DNA of 64,000 nt from Oceanicella sp. SM1341 (lineage in GTDB: Bacteria > Pseudomonadota > Alphaproteobacteria > Rhodobacterales > Rhodobacteraceae): the NCBI RefSeq assembly GCF_003448965.1, contig NZ_QRGC01000021.1, positions 1 through 64,000 on the forward strand, given 5' to 3'. Positions 24,414-32,645 of this stretch are shown here, one piece after another. The notes beneath the pieces were generated by a model. That model saw only the letters and a program-made list of their open reading frames with translations, was not told the DNA's origin and searched no databases. A program made the translations under genes and the position numbers. Position 1 is the stretch's first letter. Each line of letters begins with the position of its first letter.

Positions 24414-26819
24414 ATGCCGATCGATATCGTGCCCACCGATGCCGCGCATCTGAAGACCGTCGAGCAGCGCCTGCTCTGGCTGTCGCACTGGATGATCCAC
24501 AACGCGAACCATGTCCGCCCCAAGGTGGACGGGATCAAGACGGGCGGGCACCAGGCGAGCTCGGCCTCGATGGTGTCCATCATCACGGCACTCTACTTCT
24601 CGGCCCTGCGGCCGGAGGACCGGGTGGCGGTGAAGCCGCATGCCTCGCCGGTGTTCCACGCCATGCAGTACCTGATGGGCAACCTGCCGCGCGAGAAGAT
24701 GGAGGCCTTCCGCGGTTTCGGCGGCGTGCAGAGCTACCCCTCGCGCACCAAGGACGTGGACGACGTGGATTTCTCCACCGGCTCCGTCGGGCTCGGGGTG
24801 GCGATGACCTCCTTCGCTTCGCTGGTGCAGGATTACGTGGCCGCCAAGCGCTGGGGCGGGGTGGAGCGGCTCGGCCGCATGGTGGCGCTGGTGGGCGATG
24901 CCGAGCTCGATGAGGGCAACATCTACGAGACTCTGCAGGAGGGCTGGAAGAACGACCTGCGCAACACCTGGTGGGTGATCGACTACAACCGCCAGTCGCT
25001 CGACGGGATCGTGCGCGAGGGGCTGTTCGGCCGGGTGGTGAAGATCTTCGAGGCCTTCGGCTGGGACGTGGTGCGGGTGAAATACGGCGCCCTGCAGCGC
25101 GCGGCCTTCGTGGAGCCCGGCGGCGAGAAGCTGCGCGACTGGATCGACGGCTGCTCCAACCAGGAATACTCCGCCCTCACCTACATGGGCGGCGCGAAAT
25201 GGCGCGAGCGGCTGATGGAGGACCTCGGTGACCAGGGCGACGTGAGCGCGCTCATCGACCGCCGCTCGGACGCCGAGCTGGCGGCCCTGATGGAGAACCT
25301 CGGCGGCAATTGCGTGGAGACGCTGGCCAATGTGTTCGCCGCTGTCGACCATGACCGGCCGACCTGTTTCCTCGCCTACACCATCAAGGGCTGGGGCACG
25401 CCCATCGCCGGCCACAAGGACAACCACGGCGGGCTGATGACCAAGGCGCAGTTCGCCGAGTGGCAGGCCCACATGGGCGTGGCGCAGGGCGAGGAGTGGG
25501 AGCCGATGGCCGCGGTGCGCGACCCCGAGGGGCTGCGCGGCTTCCTCGGCCGGGTGCCGTTCTTCGCCGGCGGCCCGCGGCGGCTGACGGATGCGCGCCT
25601 GCCCGTGCCGGAGCTGAAGGCGCCCGCCGGGGCGAGCCTCTCCACGCAAGCCGCCTTCGGCAAGATCCTCGATGCGCTGGCGCGCGGCGACAGCCCGCTT
25701 GCCGAGCGCATCCTCACCACCTCGCCCGACGTGACCGGCACCACCGGCCTCGGGCCCTGGGTGAACCGCCGGCGGCTCTTCGCGCGCGAGGCTCTGGCCG
25801 ATGCCTTCGTGAGCCATGCCATCCCCTCCACCGCGAAATGGGAGTTCGACCCCGAGGGCCAGCATCTCGAGCTCGGCATCGCGGAGATGAACCTCTTCCT
25901 GCTGCTCGCCGCCGCGGGCCTGTCGCACAGCCTGTTCGGCAAGCGGCTGCTGCCGGTGGGCACGGTGTATGACCCGTTCGTGGCCCGCGGGCTCGATGCG
26001 CTCAACTACGCCTGCTACCAGGACGCGCGGTTCATGATCGTGGGCACGCCCTCGGGCATCACGCTCGCGCCGGAGGGCGGGGCGCATCAGTCGATCGGCA
26101 CGCCGCTGATCGGCATGAGCCAGGACGGGCTCGCCGCCTTCGAACCCGCCTTCGCCGACGAGCTCGCCGTGATCATGGCCTGGGCCTTCGACTACATGCA
26201 GCGCGACGGCGAGGGCGACCCCGACGAGCGCACCTGGCTGCGCGACGAGACCGGCGGCTCGGTCTACCTGCGCCTCACCACCAAGCCGCTGGAGCAGCCG
26301 GGCCGGCGGGTGGACGACGCCTTCCGCCAGGGCGCCATCGACGGCGGCTACTGGCTGCGCCGGCCGGGGCCGAACTGCTCGGTGGTGATCGCCTATCAGG
26401 GCGCCGTGGCCGACGAGGCCATCGCCGCCGCCGGGATGATCGGCGAGGTGCGGCGCGACATCGGCGTGCTCGCCGTCACCTCCGCCGACCGCCTCAACGC
26501 CGGCTGGACCGCCGCACAGCGCGCCCGGGCCCGCGGCAACGCGGCCGCGCGCGCCCATGTCGAGACGCTGCTCGAGCCGCTGCCGCGCGAGTGCACCCTC
26601 GTGACGGTGATCGACGGCCACCCCGGCACGCTCTCCTGGCTCGGCGCCGTGGCCGGGCACCGCACGGTGCCGCACGGGGTGGAGCATTTCGGCCAGACCG
26701 GCACGATCGGCGACCTCTACCGACACTACGGCCTCGACCGCTACTCCCTTGCCAATGCGGTGAGCGCCCTCACCGATGGCAAGCGCGCCGCCGCCTGGGC
26801 GGCAACCCCCATCGGCTGA
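24414..26819 (+). CDS. AceE/MdeB-like thiamine-dependent 2-oxoacid dehydrogenase E1 (candidate 2-oxobutyrate enzyme)
   Basis: The protein has 801 residues. It belongs to the homodimeric AceE/transketolase superfamily: HASPVFHAMQYLMG, YPSRTKDVDDVDFSTGSVGLG, the TPP motif starting G161-D162 (VGDAELDEGN) and ending with N192 in DYNRQSLDG, and later TIKGWGTPIAGHKDNHGG. The second half has the pyrimidine domain (LELGIAEMNLFLLLAAAG) and a transketolase C-terminal domain. AceE is usually near 890 residues; shorter homologues such as MdeB act on 2-oxobutyrate. As ACC deaminase upstream makes 2-oxobutyrate, oxidative decarboxylation to propionyl-CoA is the likely role; pyruvate remains possible. No E2 or E3 gene is in the window. 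Confidence 0.8.
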   Translation: MPIDIVPTDAAHLKTVEQRLLWLSHWMIHNANHVRPKVDGIKTGGHQASSASMVSIITALYFSALRPEDRVAVKPHASPVFHAMQYLMGNLPREKMEAFRGFGGVQSYPSRTKDVDDVDFSTGSVGLGVAMTSFASLVQDYVAAKRWGGVERLGRMVALVGDAELDEGNIYETLQEGWKNDLRNTWWVIDYNRQSLDGIVREGLFGRVVKIFEAFGWDVVRVKYGALQRAAFVEPGGEKLRDWIDGCSNQEYSALTYMGGAKWRERLMEDLGDQGDVSALIDRRSDAELAALMENLGGNCVETLANVFAAVDHDRPTCFLAYTIKGWGTPIAGHKDNHGGLMTKAQFAEWQAHMGVAQGEEWEPMAAVRDPEGLRGFLGRVPFFAGGPRRLTDARLPVPELKAPAGASLSTQAAFGKILDALARGDSPLAERILTTSPDVTGTTGLGPWVNRRRLFAREALADAFVSHAIPSTAKWEFDPEGQHLELGIAEMNLFLLLAAAGLSHSLFGKRLLPVGTVYDPFVARGLDALNYACYQDARFMIVGTPSGITLAPEGGAHQSIGTPLIGMSQDGLAAFEPAFADELAVIMAWAFDYMQRDGEGDPDERTWLRDETGGSVYLRLTTKPLEQPGRRVDDAFRQGAIDGGYWLRRPGPNCSVVIAYQGAVADEAIAAAGMIGEVRRDIGVLAVTSADRLNAGWTAAQRARARGNAAARAHVETLLEPLPRECTLVTVIDGHPGTLSWLGAVAGHRTVPHGVEHFGQTGTIGDLYRHYGLDRYSLANAVSALTDGKRAAAWAATPIG

Positions 26820-26824
26820 GCACA

Positions 26825-26894
26825 CCGGGGGGCGAAACGCCCGCCTCGCCGAGGGGGCTTGCGCCCCCGCAGCTCGGCGGGCGTGGCGAAGGCC
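26825..26894. repeat. left copy of a 70-bp inverted repeat with internal hairpin
   Basis: This sequence is a near match to the reverse complement of 27391-27462. Internally it folds on itself: GCCGAG (26848-26853) with CTCGGC (26873-26878), and GGGGGC with GCCCCC around TTGC. It lies five bases after the E1-like stop, so it could work as a terminator, although there is no U-tract. Confidence 0.7.
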
Positions 26895-26954
26895 CTGAAG
26901 GGCCTCCGCCGGCGCGGGGTGTTGGCCGGCGGCGTCGTGGTAAGAAGGGGTCCC

Positions 26955-27125
26955 GGCTCAGCCTTCCTGCCCGGGCGACCAGCCCGGGCCGCGCCCGACC
27001 CTCCCCCCGGGAGGGCGCGCTGGCGATGTCGGTAATGGTTCAGCCGTCGCCCGGGGCTTTCGGGATAAAACGCCCATGCCGGGCGGTGCTGCGCCCACCC
27101 AGGGTCGGGCGCGTCCCTCGGTGCT
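26955..27125. repeat. dispersed structured intergenic repeat, copy 1
   Basis: About 170 bp that match blocks at 60631-60800 and 60939-61110. Conserved sections include GCCCGGGCGACCAGCCCGGG, a GGGAGGGCGCG block and GGGGCTTTCGGGATAAA. The arm at 26986-27002 pairs with 27101-27117 (16 of 17 positions), giving a long stem that closes the element. Confidence 0.75.
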
Positions 27126-27176
27126 CGGTTCGGAGCGATGAGGGGCTTGCGCACGGTATGACGGCCCCGCAGGTAT

Positions 27177-27226
27177 CCGAAGCCCGAAGCCCGAAGCCCG
27201 AAGCCCGAAGCCTGAAGCCCGAAGCC
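27177..27226. repeat. tandem array of a 7-bp unit (CCGAAGC)
   Basis: About seven contiguous copies of CCGAAGC, one of them with a C-to-T change (CTGAAGC). A period of seven bases suggests slippage-prone DNA. It lies outside any credible gene. Confidence 0.9.
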
Positions 27227-27390
27227 GTGAGTGGCGCGAGGCGCAGCGGAGACCCGGGCGCAAGCCCTCCCCCGGACACGTTCGCCAGGGCTTCACGGAG
27301 GTCCGCCACCCGCCCGTCTCTCTGGCGATGAACGCCGCCATCCCGGCCCGCTTGCCCGCCTTCCCCACCGGTGACGCACCCGGCGGAGGG

Positions 27391-27462
27391 CCACCGGCCC
27401 TTCGCCACGCCTGCCGAGCTGCGGGGGCGTGAGCCCCCTCGGCGAGGCAGGCGTTCCCCCCG
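27391..27462. repeat. right copy of the 70-bp inverted repeat
   Basis: The reverse complement of 26825-26894 with few changes. The internal hairpin is kept: GCCGAG 27413-27418 with CTCGGC 27438-27443, and GGGGGC with GCCCCC around GTGA. It ends five bases before the amidase stop (minus strand), mirroring the placement of the left copy. Confidence 0.7.
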
Positions 27463-27466
27463 AGGA

Positions 27467-28969
27467 TCACTCGAAGCTCAGGAACCCCTCCGCTTCGGCG
27501 ATCGCGGGTGCAGCGCGCAGGGCGGCGAGGTCGGGGGCGCGCGGCGCGAGATCGGGGATCCCGGCGATCACCGCCTCGAGCTCGGCCGCCACCGCGAGCA
27601 CGCCGATATCGTCGTGCCGCCGGCCGATCACCTGCAGGCCGAAGGGCATGCCCTTCGCGTCCGTCCCGCAGGGGATGGTGATCGAGGGGTGGCCGGCCAG
27701 TGTCGAGGCATAGGCCATCGCGAGCCAGTGGTAGTAGCTCGAGGTCGGCACGCCGTCGATCTCGGTGGGGTAGAGCTCGCGCCAGGGCCGGGGGCTGATG
27801 GTGACGGTGGGGGTCACGAGATAGTCGGTCGTCTCGAAGAAGCGCTGCCAGGCGCGGTAGAAATCGCCCTGCATGTGCAGCGCCTGGGCCACGTCCTCGG
27901 CCGAATAGCCGCGCCCTTCGGCGACATTGTCGGTGACATTGGGGCCCACGAGGTCCGGCTGGGTGTCGACCATCTTCGCATGCTTGCCGAGGAACTGCAC
28001 CGCGCGGAGCACGGCGAAGATGCGGTCGGCGCCCGTGCAGTCCGGGCTCGCCTCGTCGATGCCGGCGAAGGCGGGGGCGAGCAGGCCGAGCGCCTTGCGG
28101 AATTGCGCGCGCACCAGCGCCTCGGTGGGGGCGAAGCCGAAATCCTCGGTGGCGGCGATGCGCAGCGAGGAGAGGTCGCGGCGCGGCAGGGCGGCGAAGC
28201 CCGCGGGGTCCCAGGGCGTGCGGCCCCCGGTGAGGATGGTGAACGGGTCGTCGCGGTCCGGCCGGGCGAGCACGGAGAGCATCAGCCCCGCGTCGGCCAC
28301 CGAGCGGGCCATCGGCCCGGAGGTGGGCAGCGGGATCAGCGCCGTGCCGCGGGTGTTGCCGGGCACCACGCCGGGGCTGGGCCGGTAACCCACCACGCCG
28401 CAATAGGCGGCCGGGTTGCGCAGGCTGCCGCCGGTGTCCGAGCCGGTGGCGAGGGGCGCGTAGCCGCAGGCCAGCGCCACCGCCGAGCCGCCGGAGGAGC
28501 CCGCACAGGTGCGCGTGAGGTCGTAGGGGTTGGGTGTCACGCCATAGACCCGGTTGCGGGTGTTGGCGCCGGCACTCCATTCGGGGTTGTTGGTCTTGCC
28601 CAGCGGCAGGCCGCCCGCGGCGCGCATGGCCGCCACGATGGCATCGTCCTTCGCCGCGATGTTGTCGCGGAAGATCTCCGAGCCGAAGGTGGTGGGCAGG
28701 CCGGTGACGTCGATCATGTCCTTCACGCCGAAGGGCAATCCGTGCAGCGCCCCGAGCGGCGCGCCGGACATCACCGCCGCCTCCGCCGCCCGGGCCCCGG
28801 CGCGCACCGCCTCGAAATCATGCGCGACGAGCGCGTTCACCGCGTGGTCCAGCGCCTCGACACGGGCGATGCAGGCCTCGGCCAGCTCCACCGGCGAGAG
28901 CGCCTTGCGGGCGATGAGGCGGCGGGCGTCGAGGGCGCCGAGGTCGGCGGGATCGGTCGGGAGGGTCAT
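27467..28969 (-). CDS. amidase signature family hydrolase
   Basis: The protein has 500 residues. The Ser-cisSer-Lys triad is visible: Lys83 in PFGVKDM, cis-Ser158 in AGSSGGS and nucleophile Ser182 in TGSDTGGSLR; the 24-residue spacing of the two serines fits the family. The chain covers the whole family length and has no signal peptide, so it is cytosolic. It hydrolyses an amide; the substrate cannot be read from sequence. It is the last gene of a minus-strand operon, three bases after the D-serine ammonia-lyase stop, next to peptide uptake and peptidase genes. This suggests it processes an imported N-acyl or amidated amino acid compound. Confidence 0.9.
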   Translation of the reverse strand: MTLPTDPADLGALDARRLIARKALSPVELAEACIARVEALDHAVNALVAHDFEAVRAGARAAEAAVMSGAPLGALHGLPFGVKDMIDVTGLPTTFGSEIFRDNIAAKDDAIVAAMRAAGGLPLGKTNNPEWSAGANTRNRVYGVTPNPYDLTRTCAGSSGGSAVALACGYAPLATGSDTGGSLRNPAAYCGVVGYRPSPGVVPGNTRGTALIPLPTSGPMARSVADAGLMLSVLARPDRDDPFTILTGGRTPWDPAGFAALPRRDLSSLRIAATEDFGFAPTEALVRAQFRKALGLLAPAFAGIDEASPDCTGADRIFAVLRAVQFLGKHAKMVDTQPDLVGPNVTDNVAEGRGYSAEDVAQALHMQGDFYRAWQRFFETTDYLVTPTVTISPRPWRELYPTEIDGVPTSSYYHWLAMAYASTLAGHPSITIPCGTDAKGMPFGLQVIGRRHDDIGVLAVAAELEAVIAGIPDLAPRAPDLAALRAAPAIAEAEGFLSFE

Positions 28970-28972
28970 CTG

Positions 28973-30286
28973 TCAGGTCCTGTGGAGGTCGAAGTCGGAA
29001 CCGAGCGCGCGCCCGGTGTCGAGAAACCGGGTGAACTGCGCCGCGGGCACGAAGCTGCCGCCGGTGGCCCAGACGACATGCACCGCCCGCGCGGCGAGCG
29101 CCCCGGGCAGGTGCCGGGCACGGAAGGCAGCACCCTGCGGGCTGCGGGCGGTGAAATGGGCCCCGGCGAAGCCGGCGGTGGCCGAGGGCTCGAGCTGCAG
29201 CCCCGCGGCGTCATGCGCGAGCGCGAGGTAGCGCATCAGGTCATCGTCGCCCACGGTGAACACGCCGGCGAGCCGCTGCTCCATGCGCTTGGCCACGAGG
29301 GCCGACATGGTGGCCACGGCCATGCCGTCGGCCTCGGTGCGGTTGCTGAGCCCGAGGTCGTAGACCGACACCGGCTGCCCCACGCCATGCGCCATCTGCA
29401 CCAGCGCCGAGGGCGCCTGCACCGGCTCGGCGAAGAAGGCGTGCACATGTGCCCCGAACATGCCGCGCGCGCCCTGCGCCACGCCGCCGGGCGCGCCGCC
29501 GATGCCGCAGGGCAGGTAGAGGAGCAGCGGGCGCTCGGGGCCGATGGGCAGGCCGAGCGCGTCGAGCTGGCCGGCGAGCTCGGCCGCCGCGGCGCTGTAG
29601 CCGCGGAACAGCAGCTCCGAATCCTCGTCGTCGACGAAGGCCGACAGCGGGTCGGCCTGCGAGGCGGCGCGGGCAGCCGCCACGGCGGAGGTATAGTCCG
29701 CCTCGTGCTGCACCACCTCGACACCGAGGGCGCGCAGGCGCTCGACCTTCCAGGGCTTCGCGTCGGCCGACATGTGCACCACGGCGCGGTAGCCCAGGGC
29801 GCGCGCGGCGATGCCCACGCTGAGCCCGAGATTGCCGGTGGAGCCCACGGCGATGCTGCGCTCCGCGAAGAAGGCCCGCGCGGGGGCGGAGGCGAGGGCG
29901 GCCACGTCGGCGCCCGGTGCCAGCAGCCCGGCGGCGCGGGCCTGGGCGATGGCGGTCATCACCACCTCGAAGACGCCGCCGCGCGCCTTCACCGAGCCTG
30001 CCACCGGCAGGGCATGGTCGGCCTTGAGGAACAGCGGCCCGGCCGCGTGGCCGAGCGCGCCGCGCAGGGGGGCGAGGTCGACGAGGGGCGAGCCGATCAC
30101 CCCCGCCTCGCCGACCTCGGGGAAGAGCCGGGCGAGCAGGGGGGCGATGCGCGCCCAGTCGGCCACGGCCTGCGCCAGGGCGGCGGCGGCCTCGGGGTCG
30201 TCGGCCGGGGTGTAGGCGGGGTTGGTCCAGAGCGTCGGCCGGCCGGCGCGCACGGGGTCGAAGAGCGGGTCGGTGAGGGCAGTCAT
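28973..30286 (-). CDS. dsdA: D-serine ammonia-lyase
   Basis: The protein has 437 residues, the usual DsdA length. It converts D-serine to pyruvate and ammonia with PLP. The PLP lysine is K100 in the DsdA-like string LPVAGSVKARGG; other family strings are GSTGNLGLSVGIAARALG, VHMSADAKPWK, LLYLPCGIGGAPGGVA, FFAEPVQAPSAL and VVWATGGSFVP. The ATG overlaps the stop of the TSUP exporter gene by four bases. DsdA is usually next to DsdX/DsdC; here it sits in a Dpp-type uptake operon, which suggests D-serine arises from an imported peptide or derivative. A related D-amino-acid lyase activity cannot be excluded. Confidence 0.88.
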   Translation of the reverse strand: MTALTDPLFDPVRAGRPTLWTNPAYTPADDPEAAAALAQAVADWARIAPLLARLFPEVGEAGVIGSPLVDLAPLRGALGHAAGPLFLKADHALPVAGSVKARGGVFEVVMTAIAQARAAGLLAPGADVAALASAPARAFFAERSIAVGSTGNLGLSVGIAARALGYRAVVHMSADAKPWKVERLRALGVEVVQHEADYTSAVAAARAASQADPLSAFVDDEDSELLFRGYSAAAAELAGQLDALGLPIGPERPLLLYLPCGIGGAPGGVAQGARGMFGAHVHAFFAEPVQAPSALVQMAHGVGQPVSVYDLGLSNRTEADGMAVATMSALVAKRMEQRLAGVFTVGDDDLMRYLALAHDAAGLQLEPSATAGFAGAHFTARSPQGAAFRARHLPGALAARAVHVVWATGGSFVPAAQFTRFLDTGRALGSDFDLHRT

Positions 30287-31098
30287 CCGGTGATCCCCTT
30301 GCGCAGCATGTTGCCGGCGAGCAGCAGCAGGGTGACGGCGAAGACCACCCGGAGCTGCGCCGGCGTGAGCCGGTGGGCGAGGCGCACGCCCAGCGGCACG
30401 GTGAGCATGGTGGTGAGCACGATCAGCACCACCGCCGGCAGGTTCACGTAGCCGTAGGTGAAGGGCGGCTTGCCCGCCACATGCCAGCCGGTGAGCAGGA
30501 AGGTGGCGAAGGCCGGCACCGAGATCAGCAGCCCGAAGCCCGGCGAGGTGGCCACGGCCCGGTGCGGCGCCACCCCGTAGGCGGTGAGCAGCGGCACGGT
30601 GAAGGAGCCGCCGCCGATGCCCATGAGCGCGGAGAGAAAGCCGATGGTCGCCCCGTAGACCCCGCTCAGCGCCCGGCCGGGCAGGGTGTCGGACAGGCGC
30701 CAGTGCCGCCGCCCGAAGGCCATGTAGAGCCCCAGGCTCACCCCGATGCAGCCGAAGACGAGCTGCAGCTCGCGCGAGCGCAGGGCGGCGGCGGCGAACA
30801 CCCCGGCCACCGCGCCGAGCGCGATGAACGGCCCCCAGCCGCGGATCAGCTCCACGCTCACCGCGCCGCGCCGGTGATGGGCCATCACCGAGCGCAGCGA
30901 GGTGAAGATGATCGTGCCGGTGGAGGTGGCGACGCAGATCTGCATCAGCTGGTCCGGGTGGTAGCCCAGCGTGGTGAAGACGTGGAAGAAGGCGGGGACG
31001 AGGATGATCCCCCCGCCCACGCCCAGCAGCCCGGAGATGATGCCCGCCAGCCCGCCCGAGACCGCGACGAGCACCAGCAGGCTCAGGGTGTCCTGCAT
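30283..31098 (-). CDS. TauE/SafE (TSUP) family membrane transporter
   Basis: The protein has 271 residues of mostly hydrophobic sequence with about eight membrane segments. Typical TSUP glycine-rich turns appear twice: GIISGLLGVGGGIILVPAF near the N-terminus and ALMGIGGGSFTVPLL in the second half, a two-repeat layout. Family members export sulfite, sulfonates or other small organic anions across the inner membrane. In this operon it may expel a by-product of the catabolic route, but the substrate is not readable. It begins three bases after the M20 peptidase stop and overlaps dsdA by four bases. Confidence 0.88.
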   Translation of the reverse strand: MQDTLSLLVLVAVSGGLAGIISGLLGVGGGIILVPAFFHVFTTLGYHPDQLMQICVATSTGTIIFTSLRSVMAHHRRGAVSVELIRGWGPFIALGAVAGVFAAAALRSRELQLVFGCIGVSLGLYMAFGRRHWRLSDTLPGRALSGVYGATIGFLSALMGIGGGSFTVPLLTAYGVAPHRAVATSPGFGLLISVPAFATFLLTGWHVAGKPPFTYGYVNLPAVVLIVLTTMLTVPLGVRLAHRLTPAQLRVVFAVTLLLLAGNMLRKGITG

Positions 31099-31101
31099 GG
31101 C

Positions 31102-32496
31102 TCAGGCCCCGGCGGAGGGGAGGTTCTCGCCCGCCGCGATGTCGGCGAAGAGCCCGGTCATGCCCATCAGCGCCTGGCGGGCCAGCGGCTTGAGGATGTG
31201 CTCGTCGGGCGCGTGCTGCGAGCAGCCGGCATAGGAATGCGGCACCCAGATGGTGGGCAGGGCCAGCACCTCGGCGAAACAGTCGTTGGGCAGCGAGCCG
31301 CCGAGATTGGGCAGCAGGTGCGGCGCAAGCCCGGTGGTGCGCTCGAGCGAGGCCGAGGTGAAGCGCACCCAGGGGTGGTCGGGGTCGAGCCGGGTGGCGG
31401 GGAAGCTGCCGCGGTTCGCGGGGATGATCTTTACCGCCTCGAAGCCGTGCGCGTCGAGGTGGCGGCGCAGGGCGGGGAGGATGTCGTCCACCTCGGTGCC
31501 GACCACGAAGCGCAGCTGGCAGGTGGCGCGGGCCCAGCCGGCGATGGCGTTCACCGGGGCTTCCGGCACGCCGGATTTCATCGCCAGCACCGCGAAGCTG
31601 TTCCAGCCGAACACGCGCTCGGCGGGGGAGAGGCTCTCCTCGCCCCAGTCGGCGTCGAGCGGAATGCCCGCCTCCACCGGCGGCAGCACCGAGAGCACCT
31701 CGCGGATGCGCGGGGTGAGGCTGTCGGGCCGCCACTCGGGCACGCGGATCTGGCCGCGGGCGTCGGTGATCGAGGCCAGCGCGTGGGCGAGGATGATCGA
31801 GGGGTCGGCCAGCAGCCCGCCGAAATTGCCCGAATGGTGCGCGCCCTCGCGCAGGGCGACCTCGAGGGTGAACATCATGCCGCCGCGCGAGCCGGTGAAG
31901 ATCGTCGGCCGGTCGGGCGAGAGGCGCGGGCCGTCGGAGGCGATGAGCACGTCGGCGGCGAGCAGATCGCGGTTCGCCTCGCAGAAGGCCTTGAGCCCGG
32001 GGGAGCCGGATTCCTCGCCCATCTCGATCAGCACCTTGGCGTTGAAGCCCAAGCGCCCGTTCGCCTCGATCAGCGCCGCCCAGGCGCGCAGGTTGATGAG
32101 GTGCTGGCTCTTGTTGTCGGCCGAGCCGCGGCCGTAGAGCCGCTCGCCCTCCTCGATGAGCTCGAAGGGGGTGAGGCCTTCGCGCCACTGGTCGGTCTGG
32201 GCGCGGATCACGTCGCCGTGGCCGTAGCTCAGCACCGTGGGGAGCGCGGGGTCCTCGATGCGCTCGGCGGTGAGGATGGGGCCGGCGCCGGCGGGGTTCT
32301 CGTGCAGCTGCGTGGTGAAGCCCATGCCGGTGAGCATCGGGATCATCGCCTCGGTGAGATAGGCCATCAGGTGGGGGGCGCCATGGGGCTCCTGGCTCTC
32401 GGTCGGGAAGGCGACCAGCCGGGCGAGGTCGGCCTGGAAACCGCCATTGTCGAAATACTGCGCGCTGACCTTCAGCGCCGCGTCACGTGTGCTCAT
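31102..32496 (-). CDS. M20 family metallopeptidase (dipeptidase/aminoacylase-like)
   Basis: The protein has 464 residues. Di-zinc ligands of the M20 family are visible: His93 (SYGHGDV), bridging Asp127 (GRGSADNK), Glu161/Glu162 (MGEESGS) and a C-terminal His near QHAPDEH. The dimerisation domain lies about 200-330. No signal peptide is present. Members cleave dipeptides or N-acyl amino acids in the cytosol. Location directly after a Dpp-like transporter fits peptide breakdown after uptake. The gap to the ATPase gene (149 bp) holds a hairpin; the gap to the TSUP gene is three bases. Confidence 0.9.
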   Translation of the reverse strand: MSTRDAALKVSAQYFDNGGFQADLARLVAFPTESQEPHGAPHLMAYLTEAMIPMLTGMGFTTQLHENPAGAGPILTAERIEDPALPTVLSYGHGDVIRAQTDQWREGLTPFELIEEGERLYGRGSADNKSQHLINLRAWAALIEANGRLGFNAKVLIEMGEESGSPGLKAFCEANRDLLAADVLIASDGPRLSPDRPTIFTGSRGGMMFTLEVALREGAHHSGNFGGLLADPSIILAHALASITDARGQIRVPEWRPDSLTPRIREVLSVLPPVEAGIPLDADWGEESLSPAERVFGWNSFAVLAMKSGVPEAPVNAIAGWARATCQLRFVVGTEVDDILPALRRHLDAHGFEAVKIIPANRGSFPATRLDPDHPWVRFTSASLERTTGLAPHLLPNLGGSLPNDCFAEVLALPTIWVPHSYAGCSQHAPDEHILKPLARQALMGMTGLFADIAAGENLPSAGA

Positions 32497-32596
32497 CTCT
32501 GCCTCGTGGGTCTTTCGGGGGTGGCCCGGCGCGCGGGCGCGCGGGGGGCCGGAAGGAGGGCGCGCCCGGGGAGCCGGGCGCGCGGGGAAGGGGTGT

Positions 32597-32618
32597 CAGG
32601 CCCGCGCGGGCGGGCCTG
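32597..32618 (-). terminator. intercistronic hairpin between the transporter ATPase and M20 peptidase genes
   Basis: A nine-base perfect stem (CAGGCCCGC with GCGGGCCTG) around a four-base loop lies 28 bp downstream of the ATPase stop on the minus strand. No U-tract follows, so partial termination or mRNA processing within the operon is more likely than full termination. Confidence 0.45.
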
Positions 32619-32645
32619 CCTCGCTCAGCCGGGGGAGGGCTCCGC

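Larger units (their letters stand above)
26820..27466. other. 647-bp gene-free convergent gap rich in repeats
   Basis: This gap separates the stop of the E1-like gene from the stop of the amidase gene. It holds two related hairpin sequences in opposite orientation at its edges, one copy of a dispersed structured repeat, and a short tandem array of a 7-mer. Open frames crossing it have no family-like features. Confidence 0.8.

Noticed and set aside
27177-27226. Possible CRISPR array
   Set aside because: The unit is only 7 bp with no spacers, and no cas gene is nearby.
26591-28580. Open frames across the convergent gap next to the amidase
   Set aside because: They read through the 7-mer array and structured repeats, giving periodic low-complexity peptides, and show no family features.
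28973-32188. One long minus frame spanning the M20, TSUP and dsdA region
   Set aside because: Only its 3' part (28973-30286) is dsdA; the rest is an out-of-frame reading across the peptidase and transporter genes.
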